Assembly (NCBI RefSeq): GCF_000243095.1
Contig: NZ_AHJE01000140.1
Coordinates: 1-33,618, forward strand
Source of the DNA: Cupriavidus basilensis OR16
GTDB taxonomy: Bacteria > Pseudomonadota > Gammaproteobacteria > Burkholderiales > Burkholderiaceae
Direction: 5' to 3'
DNA: 33,618 nucleotides
Shown here: positions 31,463 to 33,618 of the stretch, piece by piece
How the letters are laid out: every line of letters begins with the position of its first letter
Position numbering within the stretch: the stretch's first letter is position 1
Program-made: the position numbers and the translations under genes
The notes under the pieces: generated by a model
Database searches by the model: none
Told to the model about the DNA's origin: nothing
What the model saw: only the letters and a program-made list of their open reading frames with translations

Positions 31463-32890
31463 ATGAGCGACCCCAGCCTCCTGAGCGTGGCCGAGTTGCG
31501 ACTAGCGCTGGCCCAACGGCGCCTGTCGCCCTCCGCGCTGGTGCAAGCCTGCCTGCGGCGGGCCGCGGCCGCGCACACCGCCACGCATTGCTTTGCCGCG
31601 CTGGACGACGCAGGCGCGCTCGCCCGCGCCATCCGGCTGGAGAGCCGCAGCCCTCCCGGCGCTGCCCAGGCGCCGCTCTGGGGCATCCCGTTCGCCCATA
31701 AGGATGTGCTGGCCGCCCCCGCTCGGCCGCCGCGCGCGGGCTCGTTGTTCGACGACCTGATCGACGATCCGGCGGCGGCGCGAAGGCCAGCGGCCGTGCT
31801 CGAAGCGCTGCACCTGTCCGGCGCGATCGGCCTGGGCGCCACCGCGCTCGATGAGCTCAGCTACGGCGCCACCGGCCTGAACGATCACTACGGCCACTGC
31901 CGCAACCCGTGGGATCCGCGCTGCATCACCGGCGGTTCGTCGGGCGGCGCGGCGGCGGCTGTGGCGGCGCGCGCGGTGCCGTTCGCCATCGCGGCGGACA
32001 CCGGTGGCTCGATCCGCATCCCGGCATCGATGTGCGGCGTGGTCGGGCTGAAACCCACCTGGGGCCGCATCTCCACGCGCGGCTCGGTCCCGCTGTCGCC
32101 GTCGCAGGACACGCTCGGCGTCATCGCGCCGCGGTGCTCGACGCGCTGGATCCGACAGCCGCGCTGGCCGCACGCTCGAGCGCGGCAGCAGCCTGCACAG
32201 CCCGCTGGCGGGCCTGCGCATCGGCATTGCCCGGCACCCGTTCTTCGAGGTCGCGCATGATGACGGCGCTACGGTGATTGCCCGCGCCCTGCTAGCGTTC
32301 GAGTCGCTGGGCGCCCGCTTGCATGAGCAGGCCGTGCCCGGCGTCGAGGCCTGCGATGCGGCGGCCACCGTGGTGACATGGAGCGAGGCGACAGCGCTCC
32401 ACGGCAAGCGCCTGCGTGGCCACTCGCCTGGCTTGGCCCATGCCACGCGGCTACGCCTGGAGACGGCGCGTGGCGGCCGCTCCCGAGGACTTACGCGCGC
32501 GCCCTGGCCTACCGGCCGCTGGCCCTGCGGCGTTTTGTCGATCACGTCTTCTCGGCATGCGACGTGCTGGTGGCGCCCAGCGTTGCCGTGCCGACGCCGC
32601 GGATCGCATCCGTGGCGCAAGACGCCGCGCAAGCGGTGCGCGTGACAACCTCGCTGCTGCGCGCCAACCGCTGCATCAGCTATCTCGGCCTGCCTGCCGT
32701 GTCGCTGCCGGTGGGATTCACGCCTGACGGCCTTCCCGTTGGCTTGCAGCTGATCGGCAGGCCCTGGGCCGAGGGCGCCCTGCTTGCCGCCTGCGCCGCA
32801 TTCCAGCAAGCCACCCACTGGCACCAGATCGAACCCGTGCTCGATGGCCCGGAGGTGGCCGGCATCGGGGCGGAGCCGGGCAACGGGTAA
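31463..32890 (+). pseudogene. AtzE-like amidase (amidase signature family), several frameshifts
   Basis: Amidase-signature enzyme, normally about 460 residues. The intact first part has the catalytic Lys (GIPFAHKDVLA), the cis-Ser in CITGGSSGGAAAAVA and the nucleophile Ser in ADTGGSIRIPASMCGVVGLK. After PSQDTLGVIA (about 32127) the frame changes to AAVLDALDPTAAL, then near 32165-32180 to SLHSPLAGLRIGIARHPFF, LLAFESLGARLHEQ and VVTWSEATALHGK. Near 32465-32500 it changes again to ARALAYRPLALRRFVDHVFS, then SYLGLPAVSLPVGF and a stop at 32890. The piece between the first two parts also lacks several residues. The changes restore the original frame, but stops lie in between, so no full enzyme can be made. 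It was probably the half-amidase of the operon. Confidence 0.85.
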
Positions 32891-32954
32891 GCACGCGAAG
32901 GCCAAGCCGGCGCGATGGTAGACTCGGCACAGCCCCAACCCGCGCGGCCACCAC

Positions 32955-32960
32955 TATAAT
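32955..32960 (+). promoter_or_regulatory. Consensus -10 element before the TetR gene
   Basis: tataat at 32955-32960, 37 bases before the TetR ATG. No clear -35 hexamer is found at the right distance, so this is a weak promoter call. Confidence 0.35.
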
Positions 32961-32997
32961 CCGCGCTCCCGGCCAACCATCGCAGATATCTCGCCTC

Positions 32998-33618
32998 ATG
33001 CCCAAGGAAACAGCGCAAGCCCGCCCGACACGCCGGTATGTGGAGAAGCGCGAGGCGATCCTCGACGCCGCTGCGCGGCTGTTCAACCGCAAGGGCTTGC
33101 GCGGCGCCACGCTTTCGGACGTGGCGCAGGAAGTCGGCCTGAGCACCAACAGCATCACCTACTACTACCGCAAGAAGGAAGACCTGGTGGTGGCGTGCCT
33201 GATGCGCACCATCGACGAAATAGCGGGCATCGCCGACGCCACGGCCGGCGAGCCGCGGCCGCAGGCCAGGGTGCGCCGCTTCATCGCGCTCTTTTTTGAG
33301 CGGCTGGCCAGGACGGCCACGGGCGAGCGTCCCGAGTTGATGAGCTTTCGCGAGATCCGCTCGCTGCCAGACACCCACGCGGATGTCGCCTTCGCGGCCT
33401 ACACGGACATGTTCCGGCGCATCCGCAAGCTGTTGCGCAGCGACACGCCCAAGGACCCCGCGCAACGCAGCGCCCTGAGCGCGGCGGCGCACCTGTTGCT
33501 GTCGCTGACCAGCGGCGCGATGACATGGGTGGAGCGCTACGAGCCAGAGGACTATCCGAAACTGGCGGATACGGTCGTGGATATCCTGCTCAACGGCTTT
33601 GCGTCGCCGTCGTCGCGA
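32998..33618 (+). CDS. TetR/AcrR-family regulator (3' end outside the window)
   Basis: 207 codons to the edge. N-terminal helix-turn-helix: EAILDAAARLFNRKGLRGAT, LSDVAQEVGLSTNSITYYYR, KKEDLV. The YYYRKKEDLV part is the standard end of a TetR DNA-binding domain. The ligand domain that follows has no family signature I recognise, but its helices look normal. It starts 108 bases after the amidase remnant, has its own -10 element, and could control the preceding operon or a gene to the right. TetR proteins of this type often regulate fatty-acid or aromatic degradation. Confidence 0.88.
   Translation, partial: MPKETAQARPTRRYVEKREAILDAAARLFNRKGLRGATLSDVAQEVGLSTNSITYYYRKKEDLVVACLMRTIDEIAGIADATAGEPRPQARVRRFIALFFERLARTATGERPELMSFREIRSLPDTHADVAFAAYTDMFRRIRKLLRSDTPKDPAQRSALSAAAHLLLSLTSGAMTWVERYEPEDYPKLADTVVDILLNGFASPSSR

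Noticed and set aside
32128..32490. Programmed frameshifting in the amidase
   Set aside because: Three separate shifts plus missing residues and no slippery heptamer; decay or error is simpler.

Overview
The window is GC-rich DNA with the gene repertoire of a betaproteobacterium of the Burkholderiaceae, most like Cupriavidus or Ralstonia. The clues are LysR-type regulators beside short catabolic operons, an AAHS aromatic-acid symporter next to a trimeric porin, a Bug/TctC binding protein, and a long two-domain NadE. The genus is inferred from gene content only. I found no tRNA, rRNA, CRISPR array, transposase or phage gene.

Layout. Positions 1-6500 hold the 3' part of a disrupted MFS symporter, a LysR regulator, and a + strand run of porin, AAHS-type symporter and type B carboxylesterase that looks like an uptake-and-hydrolysis module for an ester of an organic acid. 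Positions 6700-10050 hold a broken MFS exporter divergent from a frameshifted LysR gene, then a frameshifted quinone oxidoreductase. Positions 10150-14100 hold nadE, a Bug binding protein and two small unknown ORFs. Positions 14219-15720 hold a LacI repressor preceded by the frameshifted tail of a TRAP permease (dctM) and by an intact-looking promoter with operators. A dkgB-like aldo-keto reductase and a frameshifted NAD-dependent epimerase follow. Positions 17785-22070 are a minus-strand operon: exported RidA-like protein, ABC ATPase, MacB/FtsX-like permease with a His-rich loop, and a DUF3299 domain joined in frame to a COG0523 (CobW/ZigA) GTPase. This resembles the zinc-limitation cassettes of other Proteobacteria. 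A LysR gene with an internal deletion stands between it and the last region. Positions 23340-32890 are one long + strand catabolic operon: sugar-type ABC importer (ATPase, two permeases, binding protein), polysaccharide-deacetylase-like hydrolase, aspartate-dehydrogenase-like enzyme, unusual SDR, RraA-like aldolase, AtzG-like small subunit and AtzE-like amidase. A TetR gene runs off the right edge.

Three points stand out. First, the 23-33 kb operon has the parts expected of a pathway that imports a nitrogenous cyclic compound, opens the ring (imidase or allantoinase-like), removes the amide nitrogen (AtzG/AtzE pair) and feeds the carbon into central metabolism; a cyclic imide is my leading guess. 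Second, the DUF3299-GTPase fusion appears topologically paradoxical, because it joins an exported domain to a cytosolic GTPase. Third, about ten genes carry frameshifts or internal deletions, including a clean 13-bp tandem duplication in an ABC permease. Single-base events could be sequencing errors. The larger losses in the MFS exporter, the 23.1-kb LysR and the amidase, and the duplication, are harder to explain that way and suggest real decay.
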